Position numbers and translations under genes: made by a program
Part shown: piece by piece, positions 7,535-14,922 of the stretch
Numbering within the stretch: the first letter of the stretch is position 1
How the letters are laid out: the number at the start of each line of letters is the position of its first letter
From: a bacterium D16-56
GTDB taxonomy: Bacteria > Bacillota > Clostridia > Lachnospirales > Lachnospiraceae
DNA: 36,349 nt
Direction of reading: 5' to 3'
NCBI GenBank assembly: GCA_003611875.1
Contig: RAYY01000043.1
Coordinates: 1 to 36,349 of the forward strand
The notes under the pieces: model-generated
Database searches by the model: none
Seen by the model: only the letters and a program-made list of their open reading frames with translations
What the model was told of the DNA's origin: nothing

Positions 7535-7960
7535 ATGAACCCGGCATCAGCAGCACAGAAACGGAAGATTTTTGCATTGGCTAAAAAGAACGGCATGGAC
7601 AATGACCTGCTGCACGCCTATGTTTGTGCATTGGTAAAAAAAGAAAGCTTGTCCAAGCTTACGATTCTGGAAGCCATCCAGGTGATCGATGGGCTGTCCG
7701 GAAAAGAGGTGCGGTCCATCAGGCCCTGGACGGATGCCATGTCCCAGGCCCAGCGGGGATATCTTTTAAGCCTGGCCAGACGGCTGGGCTGGGTGGATGA
7801 GGCAGGGCGCCCGGATGAGGAGCGGCTGAACGGATTCTGCAGGAAGCAGCAGGATACCCTGTACTGGACCGGCCTGACCCGGTCAAAGGCGTGCAAGGTG
7901 ATTGAAGCCTTAAAGGCAATGGCGGAAAGGGGGTGCAAGGCGGAAGAAAAGCAGTCATAA
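7535..7960 (+). CDS. gemA: GemA / Mu gp16-like regulatory protein (DUF1018)
   Basis: The protein opens with MNPASAAQKRKIFALAKKNGMDNDLLHAYV and continues to a second helical block (MSQAQRGYLLSLARRLGW). That is the hallmark pattern of the GemA/gp16 family, which in Mu modulates host gene expression and DNA topology after induction. The ATG at 7535 is chosen over the adjacent one at 7532 because it lies a better distance from GGAGG (7524-7528). The longer frame from 7445 overlaps the previous gene. Length (141) is usual for the family. Confidence 0.85.
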   Translation: MNPASAAQKRKIFALAKKNGMDNDLLHAYVCALVKKESLSKLTILEAIQVIDGLSGKEVRSIRPWTDAMSQAQRGYLLSLARRLGWVDEAGRPDEERLNGFCRKQQDTLYWTGLTRSKACKVIEALKAMAERGCKAEEKQS

Positions 7961-8021
7961 CCAGGGGGAGGGGAAAGAGAAAAAGCAGTACAAAAATATA
8001 GAAAAAACGGAGGAGCATACC

Positions 8022-8876
8022 ATGAAAAAGAGGATTTTATTTATCGCAGGGCACGGCCAGGGAGACCCGGGAGCCTGCAGCACCATGAACGGAGTATCAT
8101 ATCAGGAGTATTTATATACCAGAGAACTGGTAAACCTGCTGGCAGGATGCTTTGGCCAGGCAGATGCAGAAATTACCGTGTATGACCAGGCGAAGAACTG
8201 CTATAAGCAGAATAAGGCAGGGACCGGCCCTGATTTTAAAGCTTATGATTATATTTTTGAAGTTCATTTCAATGCCAAGGTACATGGAGACGGGATGATG
8301 GATGGAAAGTTTACCGGGATCGGTTTTTACCTGCATACCGGCATCCATGGGGTATCGGTGGAACAGCGGATTCTGAAAAACGTGGTTTCCCTGGGGTTTA
8401 AGCAGTGGGGAGACGGGATCTTCTATACCTCCGGCCTGTTAAACTGCAACGTGGCTTATCGGGCCGGTGTGGACTATGCCCTTTTAGAGACGGCGTTTAT
8501 CGATGATCTGGATGACATGTCCTGGTATAACGCCCACAAACGGGAGGTAGCCCAGGCGGTGGCCGACGGGATTATGGATGGGTTTGGGATCCGCAAGGTG
8601 CAGGAAGGCATTCCCCAGGCACCGACTGCTTCGGGCTGGCAGCGCGACGAGACAGGCTGGTGGTATTTAGACCAAGATGGAAAATACCCCCGGAATGGCT
8701 GGAAGAAGATTGGCGGGCGCTGGTACCTGTTTGACCGGGCTGGATACATGCTCAAAGGGCTGCAGGCTGTGGATGGAAAGCTGTATTACCTGCATGAAGG
8801 ACCAGGAGCGGATGAGGGAGCCCTGATGGGGACGGATGAGGATGGGGCACTGACCGTATTCTGGGACGAAGAATAA
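8022..8876 (+). CDS. N-acetylmuramoyl-L-alanine amidase endolysin with cell-wall-binding repeats
   Basis: This is a phage lysin that would cut the amide bond between muramic acid and the stem peptide. The N-terminal 190 residues form an Amidase_3 domain: the zinc histidines are in LFIAGHGQGDPGA and FEVHFNAK, and the catalytic glutamate is in LLETAFID. The C-terminal part has aromatic-rich wall-binding repeats (GWQRDETGWWYLDQDGKY, then GWKKIGGRWYLFDRAGYM), similar to choline- or glucan-binding repeats. There is no signal peptide, so export needs a holin. It lies between GemA and Mor, upstream of the predicted Mor promoter, rather than next to the holin-like genes. Confidence 0.9.
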   Translation: MKKRILFIAGHGQGDPGACSTMNGVSYQEYLYTRELVNLLAGCFGQADAEITVYDQAKNCYKQNKAGTGPDFKAYDYIFEVHFNAKVHGDGMMDGKFTGIGFYLHTGIHGVSVEQRILKNVVSLGFKQWGDGIFYTSGLLNCNVAYRAGVDYALLETAFIDDLDDMSWYNAHKREVAQAVADGIMDGFGIRKVQEGIPQAPTASGWQRDETGWWYLDQDGKYPRNGWKKIGGRWYLFDRAGYMLKGLQAVDGKLYYLHEGPGADEGALMGTDEDGALTVFWDEE

Positions 8877-8907
8877 CGCCTAAAAGCAGGAAAGGAGGTG
8901 GCGGCAT

Positions 8908-9225
8908 ATGGGGCAGGAAGGGCTTTCCCTAGAGGATCTGCAGGAGCAGCACAGGAGTTATGCAGAGATTATAGGTATTGAAAGGCTGCTGGAGCTGGCA
9001 AAGGCATACGGAGGAACCCAGATTTACATACCGAAACCGGAAGAACTTTTAAAGAACCGGAAATATAAAGCCATCTCCGAAGAATTTGACGGTACGAACA
9101 TTAAACAGTTAGCGAAGAAATACCAGGTTTCGGAATCCACGGTCTACCGGCTGGTTCGGGACCAGATTGTGAAGGCAGCCTCCCGGCAGATCCCCGGGCA
9201 GTATAATCTTTCCGAGTATCTTTAA
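8908..9225 (+). CDS. mor: Mor-type transcription activator
   Basis: A 105-residue member of the Mor/C family, which activates the middle or late promoter of Mu-like phages. The C-terminal helix-turn-helix is visible (NIKQLAKKYQVSESTVYRLVRDQ, about residues 69-91). The preceding dimerisation region has the family pattern (GGTQIYIPKPEELLKNRKY). AAAGGAGGTGG precedes the ATG. The gene ends 36 bases before a nested dyad that fits its binding site. No separate C-type activator was found, so this protein may control the whole late region. Confidence 0.9.
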   Translation: MGQEGLSLEDLQEQHRSYAEIIGIERLLELAKAYGGTQIYIPKPEELLKNRKYKAISEEFDGTNIKQLAKKYQVSESTVYRLVRDQIVKAASRQIPGQYNLSEYL

Positions 9226-9261
9226 CCTCTGGTCAAGCGCTTTTTTTAGGATTTTATGGAT

Positions 9262-9321
9262 TGTCAAAAAAAGTGTCACAGACAACGTACTTGACAGAGC
9301 TTTTATGGTAAGATTCCCTTA
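9262..9321 (+). promoter_or_regulatory. Putative Mor-activated promoter with nested dyad
   Basis: Two nested inverted repeats share one centre at 9279: TGTC/GACA (9274-9277 with 9281-9284) and TGTCAA/TTGACA (9262-9267 with 9291-9296). A -10-like TAAGAT lies at 9309-9314. With a start near 9321 the dyad is centred at about -42, matching the -43.5 known for Mor at the Mu middle promoter. No proper -35 element sits 17 bp before this -10, as expected for an activator-dependent promoter. Confidence 0.75.
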
Positions 9322-9354
9322 CAGGCAGGAAAGGTCCTGGAAGGGAATTTTTTT
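9313..9354 (+). terminator. Intrinsic terminator overlapping the Mor promoter start
   Basis: ATTCCCTT (9313-9320) pairs exactly with AAGGGAAT (9341-9348). An inner CAGG/CCTG (9322-9325 with 9336-9339) extends the stem, and a run of seven T follows (9348-9354). It should stop early-operon transcripts that read past mor. A transcript initiated at about 9321 would lack the 5' arm and so escape. Confidence 0.8.
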
Positions 9355-9377
9355 ATTGGAAAAGGAAGGTGGAAAAC

Positions 9378-9902
9378 ATGATGAGGGAAATGCTGACGGA
9401 TGTGGCAGCCACAACGGCTATGGCGGTATTTACGGTAGGATTTTGTATCCTCTGCCGGAATGTCCAGGTGGCTGCCGGGAACTGGCTGGACAAGATGAGG
9501 GATGAGGCTGAGAATGAGAACCAGGAGATTACAGTCCGGATGTTTGAAATGGCCAGCCAGCTGCTGAGCGGGATTACCTATAACGCGGTGGCAGCTATGG
9601 AGCAGACAAAGGCTAAGGAAATCCGGGAACGGGTAAAAGCGGGCTTGGAAGACAGGGACGCCCTGAAGATTTTGGCCAAGGATGTGCTGTATGGCGTAAA
9701 AGCGCAACTGACCCCAGACATTACAGAAACCCTGGAACGGTACATTGCGGATTTGGATGCCTATATTGCAGACCAGATCGAGGCATACCTGATCGGGATC
9801 AAGCAGCTTCCAGAGTCCCGGCTGATTGGGGTATCCACAGGAGAAATTATGGAAAGAAGTGCAGAAAGCCTTGCCATCTCTCTGGAGGAAGGGGAGGGGT
9901 GA
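9378..9902 (+). CDS. Holin-like protein, LL-H family (superfamily 6)
   Basis: An N-terminal membrane segment (TTAMAVFTVGFCILC, about residues 11-25) is followed by a long helical cytoplasmic part. This gives the layout of LL-H-type holins (one membrane segment plus a charged, Ala-rich tail with AVAAMEQTKAKEIRERVKAG). At 174 residues it is longer than most. As the first gene after the Mor promoter it sits in the lysis position of Mu. I take the ATG at 9378 or 9381, 5-8 nt after GGAAGGTGG. The assignment is from topology, so a structural role cannot be excluded. Confidence 0.6.
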   Translation: MMREMLTDVAATTAMAVFTVGFCILCRNVQVAAGNWLDKMRDEAENENQEITVRMFEMASQLLSGITYNAVAAMEQTKAKEIRERVKAGLEDRDALKILAKDVLYGVKAQLTPDITETLERYIADLDAYIADQIEAYLIGIKQLPESRLIGVSTGEIMERSAESLAISLEEGEG

Positions 9903-9909
9903 GGAAAGG

Positions 9910-10380
9910 ATGGGGATCAGCGAGATATTGGAAATGATGCAGAGTGTCGGCCTGCAGTCAGCGCTGCTCATTCTGTTTGTGGCTTATTTTTTAAAGCGGG
10001 ATAAAGACAGGGAGGATTCCCTGGTGGATGAAAAGTGCAAAAACCGGGAAGAAGCAAAAAAGCAGAAGGAGGAGATCAGCAAGGAGCTGGAGAATGCGAA
10101 ATCCCAGTTCCGTGAGAAAGAGGCTTTGCTGATGTCAGAGAATGCCAAGAGGGAAGAACTGATCCGCAGGGAATCGGACAAACGGGAGCTGCTTTTAAAG
10201 GAGGAAGCCGAGAAGCGGGAAAATGCTTTGATGTCCCAGTTAAACAGCACCAGTGAGACTATGAAGGAAATCAGCCGTTCCATGGACGGGATCAATCGTT
10301 CCATGGACGGGATCAACCGGACGATTGAGGGGATGTTAGGACGGATGGAGCGTTTGGAGGAAAAATTGGAACTGAGGTGA
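9910..10380 (+). CDS. BhlA/holin-like membrane protein with long coiled coil
   Basis: One N-terminal membrane segment (LQSALLILFVAYFLKRDKDRE, about residues 16-36) is followed by nearly 100 residues of charged heptad-rich coiled coil. The C-terminus has an exact peptide repeat, RSMDGINRSMDGINRTIEGM. The N-terminal pattern with a lysine-rich stop-transfer resembles BhlA/UviB-type holin-like proteins; the long tail could also act as a spanin-like or inhibitor partner of the preceding holin candidate. The ATG at 9910 is 8 bases past the preceding stop and has GAGG upstream. The longer frame from 9826 overlaps the previous gene. Confidence 0.6.
   Translation: MGISEILEMMQSVGLQSALLILFVAYFLKRDKDREDSLVDEKCKNREEAKKQKEEISKELENAKSQFREKEALLMSENAKREELIRRESDKRELLLKEEAEKRENALMSQLNSTSETMKEISRSMDGINRSMDGINRTIEGMLGRMERLEEKLELR
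10276..10317 (+). repeat. Two 21-bp tandem repeats within the coiled-coil gene
   Basis: The 21-bp unit beginning CGTTCCATGGACGGGATCAA is present twice in tandem (10276-10296 and 10297-10317), differing only in the last base. It encodes RSMDGIN twice, in phase with two heptads, and probably arose by slippage. It lengthens the coiled coil. Confidence 0.85.
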
Positions 10381-10387
10381 TAAAGGG

Positions 10388-10702
10388 ATGGAAATGGGCC
10401 GGTCGGCATTGGAGATCATTAAGACGAAGCAGTTACGAGGGAATATCATCGAAACCTTGTACCGGTATTACGGTGAGGATATCAGCCTGTCCGTTTTGAA
10501 GGCATCCCTGCCGCTGTCCGGGCTGCTGACCGACGCCGGGATCAAATCCGCGCTTTATTACTTGGGCGGCAGGGAAAAGGAGTTTGTCCATGTCGTCATC
10601 AATAAAAATAATTACATGGATTCCCTGATCTGGCTGACGCCCCGGGGCGTGAACCTGGCAGAAGGGGATCTGGAAGATGTGGGGGTAGTGATTGATGGCT
10701 GA
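10388..10702 (+). CDS. Small winged-helix-like phage protein
   Basis: A 104-residue protein with helices followed by a likely wing (LRGNIIETLYRYYGEDISLSVLKASL, then GREKEFVHVVINKNNYMDSLIWLTPRGVNLAEG), a winged-helix layout ending in the usual LTPRG strand-turn. It resembles small proteins that Mu-like phages carry between the lysis genes and gp27. Function is unknown. GAGGTGAT lies upstream; the exact ATG (10388 or 10394) is not certain. It overlaps the next gene by 8 bases and the next protein has a similar fold, so the two may be paralogous partners. Confidence 0.6.
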   Translation: MEMGRSALEIIKTKQLRGNIIETLYRYYGEDISLSVLKASLPLSGLLTDAGIKSALYYLGGREKEFVHVVINKNNYMDSLIWLTPRGVNLAEGDLEDVGVVIDG

Positions 10703-11009
10703 TTTTATAAAAACAGTGGAAAACCAGGTGATCCGGAACCAGCTTTTAGAGCTTTTACGTCAGGCAGGCCCCAATGGGGCAAGTGAGAAGGTGATCCGGA
10801 TGGCTATGAAAAAGGCCGGGAGCCGGGCAGAACCGGAACGGATTCAGGAGCAGATTTTTTATCTGGAGAGAAAAGGGCTGGTCTGGAAGGCCGAATGCAA
10901 GAATCAGGCCCTGGGAATTGATATGAATGTTTATATCCTTACCTCAGACGGGATCGACGTTCTGGAAGGGACCCGGGAGGAACCTGGGATTGGAGTGGGG
11001 GATGGATAA
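10695..11009 (+). CDS. Winged-helix-like phage protein, Mu gp25/gp26 region
   Basis: A 104-residue protein of winged-helix type: NQLLELLRQAGPNGASEKVIRMAMKK (helices), then QIFYLERKGLVWKAE and NVYILTSDGIDVLEG (wing and final helix). It likely binds DNA or packs in a regulatory complex before packaging; this is inferred from the fold and from its place just before the gp27-like gene. It starts inside the preceding stop region and ends inside the next start region, indicating tight coupling. Confidence 0.6.
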   Translation: MADFIKTVENQVIRNQLLELLRQAGPNGASEKVIRMAMKKAGSRAEPERIQEQIFYLERKGLVWKAECKNQALGIDMNVYILTSDGIDVLEGTREEPGIGVGDG

Positions 11010-11556
11010 GAACCGGGCTCATGGAAAAATTGACAGTTTACCGGCAAAGGTCCGGGAGGATGTGGAACAGCAGCTGATGGATGGGCAGACGTATGAATCT
11101 ATTTCCAAAGATTTAAAGGAACAGGGCTATGATATTCATGCCAGCAGTGTGGGAAGATACGGCAGGCGGTATCTGAAGAAATTTGAATCTGTGCGGGTGG
11201 CACAGCAGTTTGCCAAGCTGCTGGCGGAGGATAACGTGGAACGTCCGCCCACGGAGATCCATGAGGCTAATAACATGATCCTGAATCAGATCATTATGGA
11301 GACATTGATGGACGATGAGCTGGATGCGGCAGGCATGGGCAAGGCAGCCAATGCGGTAGCCACTTTGCAGCGGGCACAGGTGCAGAATGAGAAACTGAAG
11401 ATGGATGCCAGAAGGGAAGCCGGGGCAGTCCATACGGCCATGAACCTGTTAAAAGACAAGGTATTTATGGAGATTGCCCAGAGCCATCCGGATGTGGCGG
11501 ACGTCCTGATCCGGTTGGCGGAACAGACGGAGCAGGAGATGGAGAAGATTACATAA
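11002..11556 (+). CDS. DUF3486 / Mu gp27-like protein
   Basis: The sequence HGKIDSLPAKVREDVEQQLMDGQTYESISKDLKEQGYDIHASSVGRYGRRY at the N-terminus is the characteristic DUF3486 pattern. Mu gp27 belongs to this family and lies directly before the terminase; it is thought to act in packaging, possibly as the small terminase subunit. The rest is helical (residues 70-184). The ATG at 11002 is preferred over the ORF start at 10927, which would overlap the previous gene. It overlaps that gene's stop by 8 bases. Confidence 0.85.
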   Translation: MDKNRAHGKIDSLPAKVREDVEQQLMDGQTYESISKDLKEQGYDIHASSVGRYGRRYLKKFESVRVAQQFAKLLAEDNVERPPTEIHEANNMILNQIIMETLMDDELDAAGMGKAANAVATLQRAQVQNEKLKMDARREAGAVHTAMNLLKDKVFMEIAQSHPDVADVLIRLAEQTEQEMEKIT

Positions 11557-11608
11557 CGAGGCCGTAAAGGTGGTTTTCTGGTCTAATGAAGGACAGTGGC
11601 ACCGGAAT

Positions 11609-11651
11609 GTTTTAAACGGAAATTTAAGCCAGTTAAACAGGTTTTAAACGG
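11609..11651. repeat. Repeated GTTTTAAACGG motifs upstream of the terminase genes
   Basis: GTTTTAAACGG occurs at 11609-11619 and again at 11641-11651, with a related GTTAAAC at 11632-11638 between them. They lie in the roughly 100-bp gap between the gp27-like gene and the terminase region. The core TTTAAA is palindromic, so a regulator site is possible. No promoter hexamers stand out. Confidence 0.4.
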
Positions 11652-11657
11652 TATTGA

Positions 11658-12047
11658 GTGGGAGGTACACGGAAAGGTGTGCAGCCTGTGTTCATGCCCA
11701 AACGGGATCCGACAAAAATGGGAAGCAGGAAGCAGGTGAGGAAGATGGGATCCGGATGGAGGAAGAAGGCAGAGGGCCTTTTTTTTAATGAGGGAAAGAG
11801 TATTGTAGAAATGGAAAAGGAGCTTAAAATCTCCCGGAAAACCCTGTCCGGATTTTTAAAGGGCTGCCCCGGATACCAGGAGGAGCGGGAAAGAAGGAAG
11901 CGGGAGCATGCGGCACTGCGGCCGGCATACAAGCGGGAATGGGATCGGAAACACCGGTCCTTTTCGGCAGGGGCCGTGACTGGGGAGACGCTGCGCCGGG
12001 AACATGATCTGGCAGCTCTGGAGCTTTCTCGGGAAAGGTACCGGTGA
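11658..12047 (+). CDS. Probable small terminase / HTH packaging protein
   Basis: A basic protein with a predicted helix-turn-helix (EGKSIVEMEKELKISRKTLSGFLKG, about residues 46-70). It overlaps the large terminase start, which is typical of a small terminase subunit or a packaging-associated DNA-binding protein. The start is uncertain: GTG at 11658, internal ATGs at 11694 or 11718, or ATG at 11745 with GGTGAGG just upstream. The last gives a 100-residue protein that keeps the HTH. The C-terminal part is very rich in Arg and Lys. Confidence 0.55.
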   Translation: MGGTRKGVQPVFMPKRDPTKMGSRKQVRKMGSGWRKKAEGLFFNEGKSIVEMEKELKISRKTLSGFLKGCPGYQEERERRKREHAALRPAYKREWDRKHRSFSAGAVTGETLRREHDLAALELSRERYR

Positions 12048-12051
12048 GGGA

Positions 12052-13557
12052 ATGGGAGGATTCAGTGAGTTTGCCCGGGAATACCGGATGCGGGATGCCG
12101 GGCTTAAAGGGAAGGATGATTCCCCTCTGTCTGTCCGACAGCGGAAGATTGAAGAAGGCAGGAGAAATTTCCGTACCTACTGCAACCTGCGTAATCCGGA
12201 TTTTTTCTGTCCGGAGCGGATCTATCAGGACGATATCTGCCGGACGATGCAGGCCGCTTATGAGAAACGGTTAATCAATAAAAATACCGGCAAGCCTTAT
12301 GACATCCTGATTATAAATGAGCCGCCTGGTTTCGGGAAATCCTACACGGCCAGTACCTTTATTACTTGGGTATATGGCCAGAACCCGAAAACCCAGGTAA
12401 TTAGTGTTTCCTATAACCAGACGCTCTCTCTGACCTTTAGCAAAACGATCCGGGAGGCCATCAACGATAAGGAAATCGAAGGGGATCCGGATTATTTTAC
12501 AGTGGGGAGCTTTTTTCCCGGAGTAAAGATTAAGTATGGGGATGGGGCGATGGAACGGTGGAGCCTGGAAGGGTCGTATATGAGCTATCTGGCAACCTCC
12601 TTTGACGGTTCCATTACAGGTATGAGAGGCCATATCGGAATCATTGATGATCCGATTAAGAATGATAAGGAAGCCGTCAACGATAACCGGAAAGAGGAGA
12701 TATGGAACTTTTATAAAAATACCTTCCAGTCTAGGATGCTTTCAGGAGCCCTAGTGATTGTGATTCAGACCCGGTGGGCTACAGATGACCTGGCGGGACG
12801 CCTCCTGGCCCAGTTTCCAGAACGGTGCTACGAACTGAAACTGTCCGCTTTAGACGGGGAGGGGCGCAGCATCTGTGAGGATCTGTATTCCACGGAGGAT
12901 CTGCAGATGAAGAAAGCAATGCTGGATGAGCACATCTGGCTTGCTAACTATGAGCAGGTGCCTGTAGACAAAAAGGGAGCGTTGTATGGAATATTTAAAA
13001 CCTATGATGTCATCGATCCGGATAAGGTGGAAAGGGTTATTAACTATACAGATACCGCGGATGAAGGGACGGATTATCTGTGCAGTATATCAGCAGATGT
13101 GATTACAGGCTATGGCTATGTGAAGGATGTGTATTATACAGATGCGGCTATGGAAGAAACGGAGCCGGAGACAGCAAGGCGCCTGCAGCTTTTCGGAGTA
13201 AGGGAGTCGCTGATTGAAAGCAACAACGGCGGCCGGGGATTTGCAAGAAATGTGATCCGGATTCTAAAAAAGTTAAAATGTTACCGCTGCATGGTGACCT
13301 GGTTTACCCAAAGTAAGAATAAGCGGACCCGGATTCTTGTAAATGCCACTAATGTGATGGAGCAGGTTATTATGCCGGAAGGCTGGGAGAAAAAATGGCC
13401 AGAGTTTGCCCAACATGTAAAGAAATACCAGAGGAAGGGGAAGAACGACCACGATGATGCGGAAGATTGCCTTACCGGCCTGGTGGAAATGATCAACGGG
13501 GAAGTAAAGGGTAAGAAGAAAGCCCGGCTGGGGAAAAAGGACCGGCTGGGGATGTAG
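12052..13557 (+). CDS. terL: Terminase large subunit
   Basis: This is the packaging motor and nuclease. The N-terminal ATPase has Walker A in INEPPGFGKSYTAST (about residue 90-100) and Walker B in HIGIIDDPIKND (about residue 199-204). A coupling region and an RNase H-like nuclease follow, with acidic residues in NYTDTADEGTDY and a terminal DHDDAEDC. The length (501) is usual. The ATG at 12052 overlaps nothing and lies 4 bases past the previous stop, with GGTGAGGG upstream. The longer frame from 12004 intrudes into the small-subunit gene. Confidence 0.92.
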   Translation: MGGFSEFAREYRMRDAGLKGKDDSPLSVRQRKIEEGRRNFRTYCNLRNPDFFCPERIYQDDICRTMQAAYEKRLINKNTGKPYDILIINEPPGFGKSYTASTFITWVYGQNPKTQVISVSYNQTLSLTFSKTIREAINDKEIEGDPDYFTVGSFFPGVKIKYGDGAMERWSLEGSYMSYLATSFDGSITGMRGHIGIIDDPIKNDKEAVNDNRKEEIWNFYKNTFQSRMLSGALVIVIQTRWATDDLAGRLLAQFPERCYELKLSALDGEGRSICEDLYSTEDLQMKKAMLDEHIWLANYEQVPVDKKGALYGIFKTYDVIDPDKVERVINYTDTADEGTDYLCSISADVITGYGYVKDVYYTDAAMEETEPETARRLQLFGVRESLIESNNGGRGFARNVIRILKKLKCYRCMVTWFTQSKNKRTRILVNATNVMEQVIMPEGWEKKWPEFAQHVKKYQRKGKNDHDDAEDCLTGLVEMINGEVKGKKKARLGKKDRLGM

Positions 13558-13569
13558 GCAGGTGGAAAG

Positions 13570-14922
13570 ATGTATAAGTTTTCGATTGAGCAGGTACTGG
13601 ACGAAAAATTCCTGACACGCCTGGTGGAGAAGTTCCGGGTTCGGGAAATCCCGGAGTATGACCGCCTGGACCGTTATTATTCTTCCAAGAATGATACGAT
13701 CCGGAACCGGAGCATGAAGTCCGGGAAACCAAACAATAAGATCATCCATGGATTTTCCCGTTATATCTCTAACATGGCCACCAGTTATTTTATGGGCAAG
13801 CCCATTCGCTACCAGGTGGAGGATGAGGAATACCACGAGGCCATTCAGGGCTATTTAAAGGATACCTATAATTACAACTATGAAATCAGCAAGGCAGCCA
13901 GTAAAAAGGGGATTGCGTTTGAAATTTTGTATGTCAATGAAAAAAGTGAGCTGAGGAGCAGGAAATATGAGGCCCAGGAGATCCTTCCAGTTTATTCGCC
14001 CCGTTCGGATGAGTTTTTAGAGTGTGCCATCCACCTTTGGGAAAATCGTGATCTGAATGGAAACCTGCTGCTTGATGGGGCAGATGTGTATGATAAAACC
14101 GATATCTGGAGCTTTAGGAGAAAAAATAAGGCAACACTATACGAGCTTTATGAGGTTATTCCCCATTATCTGTCTGATGTGCCGGTGGTCGTTTATTGGA
14201 ATAATGAGGAGCAGACCGGGGACTATGAATGCGTGATCCCGGAGATTGATGCTTATGATAAAGCCCAGTCCAACACGGCAAATGATAAGGATTATTTTAC
14301 GGATGCGTATCTGATCATTAAAGGGGCAGGAGGGGGATTTACGGATGAGGAAGGCAATGAGATCCCCCAGAGCGAGGCGGAACGGAACCTGCGGAACAGC
14401 CGGGTGATGTTTTTTGACGATAACGGGGATGCCAAGTTTTTGGTAAAGCAGACGGACGGGAGCCAGGATGAGGCTTATAAGGACCGGATTTTCCGGGATA
14501 TCTTTTTTATCAGCCAGGTTCCGGCCATGACGGATGAAAGCTTTTCCGGCGACCTGTCCGGGATTGCCATCCGCTACAAACTGATCGGGCTGGAGCAGCT
14601 GGCAATTATGAAGGAAAACAAGTTCCGTCTGGCTGTACAGAAAAAGATCAAGCTGGTGAATGACTGGATCAACCTGAAAAAATCCCGAAATTATGACCCT
14701 TCCCTAGTGCAGCAGATTTATGAGCGAAATTTCATTGACAATGATACGGAGAAAATAGAAAATGCAGGGAAGGCGGAAGGGATGGTGAGCAAAGAGACCC
14801 AGCTTTCCATGCTCCCTTCCAGCGTGGTGCCGGATATAAAGGAGGAGTTGGAGAGGATCAAAGAGGAAAAAGGAAAGGAGGAGTTTGGCTATGAGGATTT
14901 GGAAGAGGAGGATGAAACATGA
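13570..14922 (+). CDS. Portal protein, SPP1 gp6-like
   Basis: The protein fits the SPP1-type portal family (Phage_prot_Gp6). Early residues YYSSKNDTIRNRSMKSGKPNNKIIHGFSRYISNMATSYFMGKPI contain the typical N-K-I-xx-G/N-F-x-x-x-I-x-x-x-x-x-Y-x-x-G-K-P portal signature. The long helical C-terminus is acidic. Twelve portal subunits would form the DNA channel at the capsid vertex. It follows terL by 12 bases and overlaps the MuF gene by 4 bases (ATGA), the standard portal-MuF pair. Confidence 0.92.
   Translation: MYKFSIEQVLDEKFLTRLVEKFRVREIPEYDRLDRYYSSKNDTIRNRSMKSGKPNNKIIHGFSRYISNMATSYFMGKPIRYQVEDEEYHEAIQGYLKDTYNYNYEISKAASKKGIAFEILYVNEKSELRSRKYEAQEILPVYSPRSDEFLECAIHLWENRDLNGNLLLDGADVYDKTDIWSFRRKNKATLYELYEVIPHYLSDVPVVVYWNNEEQTGDYECVIPEIDAYDKAQSNTANDKDYFTDAYLIIKGAGGGFTDEEGNEIPQSEAERNLRNSRVMFFDDNGDAKFLVKQTDGSQDEAYKDRIFRDIFFISQVPAMTDESFSGDLSGIAIRYKLIGLEQLAIMKENKFRLAVQKKIKLVNDWINLKKSRNYDPSLVQQIYERNFIDNDTEKIENAGKAEGMVSKETQLSMLPSSVVPDIKEELERIKEEKGKEEFGYEDLEEEDET

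Noticed and set aside
9236-9247. AAGCGCTT followed by T-run after mor as a terminator
   Set aside because: The palindrome has no loop and cannot form a useful hairpin; the real terminator is at 9313-9354.
10276-10317. Tandem 21-bp copies as a CRISPR or regulatory repeat
   Set aside because: Only two copies without spacers, in frame inside a coiled-coil gene.
13273-13836. Reverse-strand frame spanning the terminase/portal junction
   Set aside because: It crosses two clear + strand genes, has no ribosome site and has a composition typical of an antisense shadow.
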